Shown here piece by piece: positions 5,623 through 6,543 of a DNA stretch of 6,543 nucleotides (position 1 is its first letter; each line of letters starts with the position of its first letter). Position numbers and translations under genes: made by a program. Location: positions 1-6,543 of the forward strand of contig DAIESZ010000324.1 of assembly GCA_027346035.1 (NCBI GenBank). The letters are read 5' to 3'. The notes below the pieces were generated by a model, which ran no database searches, was not told the DNA's origin, and saw only the letters and a program-made list of their open reading frames with translations. The stretch is from Propionibacteriaceae bacterium (GTDB lineage Bacteria; Actinomycetota; Actinomycetes; Propionibacteriales; Propionibacteriaceae).

Positions 5623-6543
5623 ATGTGTGGCATCGCAGGCTATTTCGGGTTCGTGGCGGATGAGGCGCTGCTCCAGCGGATGAACGACGTCCAGCAGCAC
5701 CGCGGCCCCGACGGCGAGGGCGTCTTCGTCGACGGCCTCGCTGGACTGGCGCATCGCCGGCTCTCGATCATCGACCGCGCCCACGGCCAGCAGCCCATGT
5801 CGACCCCCGACGGGCGCTACACCATCGTCTACAACGGCGAGGTCTACAACTACCTCGACCTGCGCGCCGAACTCGAGGCGGCGGGCCGCACGTTCAGCAC
5901 CGACTCCGACACCGAGGTCGTGCTCGAGTCCTTCGCGCAGTGGGGGAGCGCGGCCTTCGACCGTTTCAACGGCATGTTCGGCCTCGCGATCTGGGACCGC
6001 GACGAGCAGGTCCTGACGCTCGCGCGCGATCACTTCGGGATCAAGCCGCTCTACGTATGCCGGGTGCCGGGCTCGGGCGCCGACGCGCCGGCCGATGGCT
6101 GGCTGTTCGCGAGCGAGATCAAGCCGATCCTCGCGAGCGGGCTCTACGAGAAGCGGCCGAACGACCGGTCGATCTACCGCTACCTGCGTTTCCGGATCCA
6201 CGAGGACGGGCGAGAGACGTTCTTCGACGGCATCGAGCGGCTGGAGCCCGGCGAGCTGATGACGATCAGTGCTGCGGGTGTCGATCGTCGGCCGTTCACC
6301 CGCCTCAAGGAGGAGCTGGCGCAGCTCGCCACGCAACAGCGGCCCTACGACGCCGCCGCGGCCGCGGAGTACCACCAGCGCCTCGTCGAGGCCGTGCGCC
6401 TGCGCCTGCAGTCGGAGGTCCCGGTCGGCACGTCGCTCTCCGGAGGCCTCGACTCGTCTGCGGTGGCGGTGATCATCAACCGCCTCATCAACGAGGGGGA
6501 CCGGACCACCGAGTCCGTCGGCCAGCAGCAGAACACCTTCTCG
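5623..6543 (+). CDS. asnB: Asparagine synthase (glutamine-hydrolysing), 3'-truncated by window end
   Basis: The frame is open from ATG 5623 to the last base: 307 residues of a protein that is usually about 600-650. The enzyme makes asparagine from aspartate, ATP and glutamine in the cytosol. Seen: an N-terminal class II glutamine amidotransferase domain with MCGIAG (Cys2 is the nucleophile after Met removal), HRGPDG (26-31), HRRLSIID (44-51), VYNGEVYNY (69-77), SDTEV (95-99), FNGMFGLAIWD (115-125), ARDHFGIKPLY (134-144) and SEIKPIL (164-170). The synthetase domain starts with P-loop SGGLDSS (273-279). Residues about 145-160 form a Gly/Ala/Asp-rich insertion before LFASEIK that looks variable. 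Such genes in actinobacteria may serve general asparagine synthesis or amidate a cell-wall or secondary-metabolite substrate; the missing half would help decide. It is divergent from the SRPBCC gene with its own promoter. Confidence 0.93.
   Translation, partial: MCGIAGYFGFVADEALLQRMNDVQQHRGPDGEGVFVDGLAGLAHRRLSIIDRAHGQQPMSTPDGRYTIVYNGEVYNYLDLRAELEAAGRTFSTDSDTEVVLESFAQWGSAAFDRFNGMFGLAIWDRDEQVLTLARDHFGIKPLYVCRVPGSGADAPADGWLFASEIKPILASGLYEKRPNDRSIYRYLRFRIHEDGRETFFDGIERLEPGELMTISAAGVDRRPFTRLKEELAQLATQQRPYDAAAAAEYHQRLVEAVRLRLQSEVPVGTSLSGGLDSSAVAVIINRLINEGDRTTESVGQQQNTFS
6055..6062 (+). repeat. Octamer GTATGCCG, copy 5 (inside asnB)
   Basis: Exact copy on the + strand, read in a different frame from copies 1 and 3 (GTA TGC CGG, Val145-Cys146-Arg147). 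It falls at the edge of the variable insertion of the amidotransferase domain, where sequence change is likely tolerated. Confidence 0.6.

Noticed and set aside
5392..6375. 327-codon - strand frame opposite asnB
   Set aside because: It is antisense to conserved AsnB motifs and has no domain of its own; the segment that overlaps the SRPBCC gene is in a different frame.

Overview
This is GC-rich DNA (roughly 70% by eye), with dense GTG starts and gene families typical of Actinobacteria. The gene set is a GMC oxidoreductase of the ChoD type, SURF1, DUF3817, GuaA and AsnB. It resembles chromosomal housekeeping DNA of a free-living actinobacterium, perhaps Micrococcales/Intrasporangiaceae, though that family assignment is an impression. 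I see no insertion sequence, phage gene, tRNA, rRNA or CRISPR array.

Layout, left to right. (1) 1-1407 (+): the last 468 codons of a GMC-family oxidoreductase with a ferredoxin-like cysteine cluster. In mycobacteria the relative choD follows guaB2-guaB3, so guanine-synthesis genes may lie just upstream. (2) 1453-2091 (-): a secreted lipoprotein with a DUF6636-like cysteine-rich domain, convergent with the oxidoreductase. (3) 2171-2998 and 2995-3345 (+): SURF1 (cytochrome oxidase assembly) and a three-helix DUF3817 membrane protein, translationally coupled by a GTGA overlap. (4) 3434-5020 (+): complete guaA (GMP synthetase) with its own promoter. (5) 5081-5500 (-): a small SRPBCC/polyketide-cyclase-like protein, convergent with guaA across a long imperfect hairpin. 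(6) 5623-6543 (+): the first 307 codons of a glutamine-hydrolysing asparagine synthetase, divergent from the SRPBCC gene and cut by the window end.

The genes form no single pathway. guaA and asnB both use glutamine amide nitrogen and a PP-loop ATP site, SURF1/DUF3817 point to respiration or the membrane, and the lipoprotein faces outward. Two patterns cross gene boundaries. First, four of the genes have a TANNNT -10 hexamer 6-7 nt before the chosen start codon, the arrangement of leaderless actinobacterial transcripts. Second, the octamer GTATGCCG occurs five times on both strands, in coding and non-coding DNA. It accounts for five of the nine places in the window where TAT or ATA occurs at all. 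This octamer is the most unusual signal in the window.
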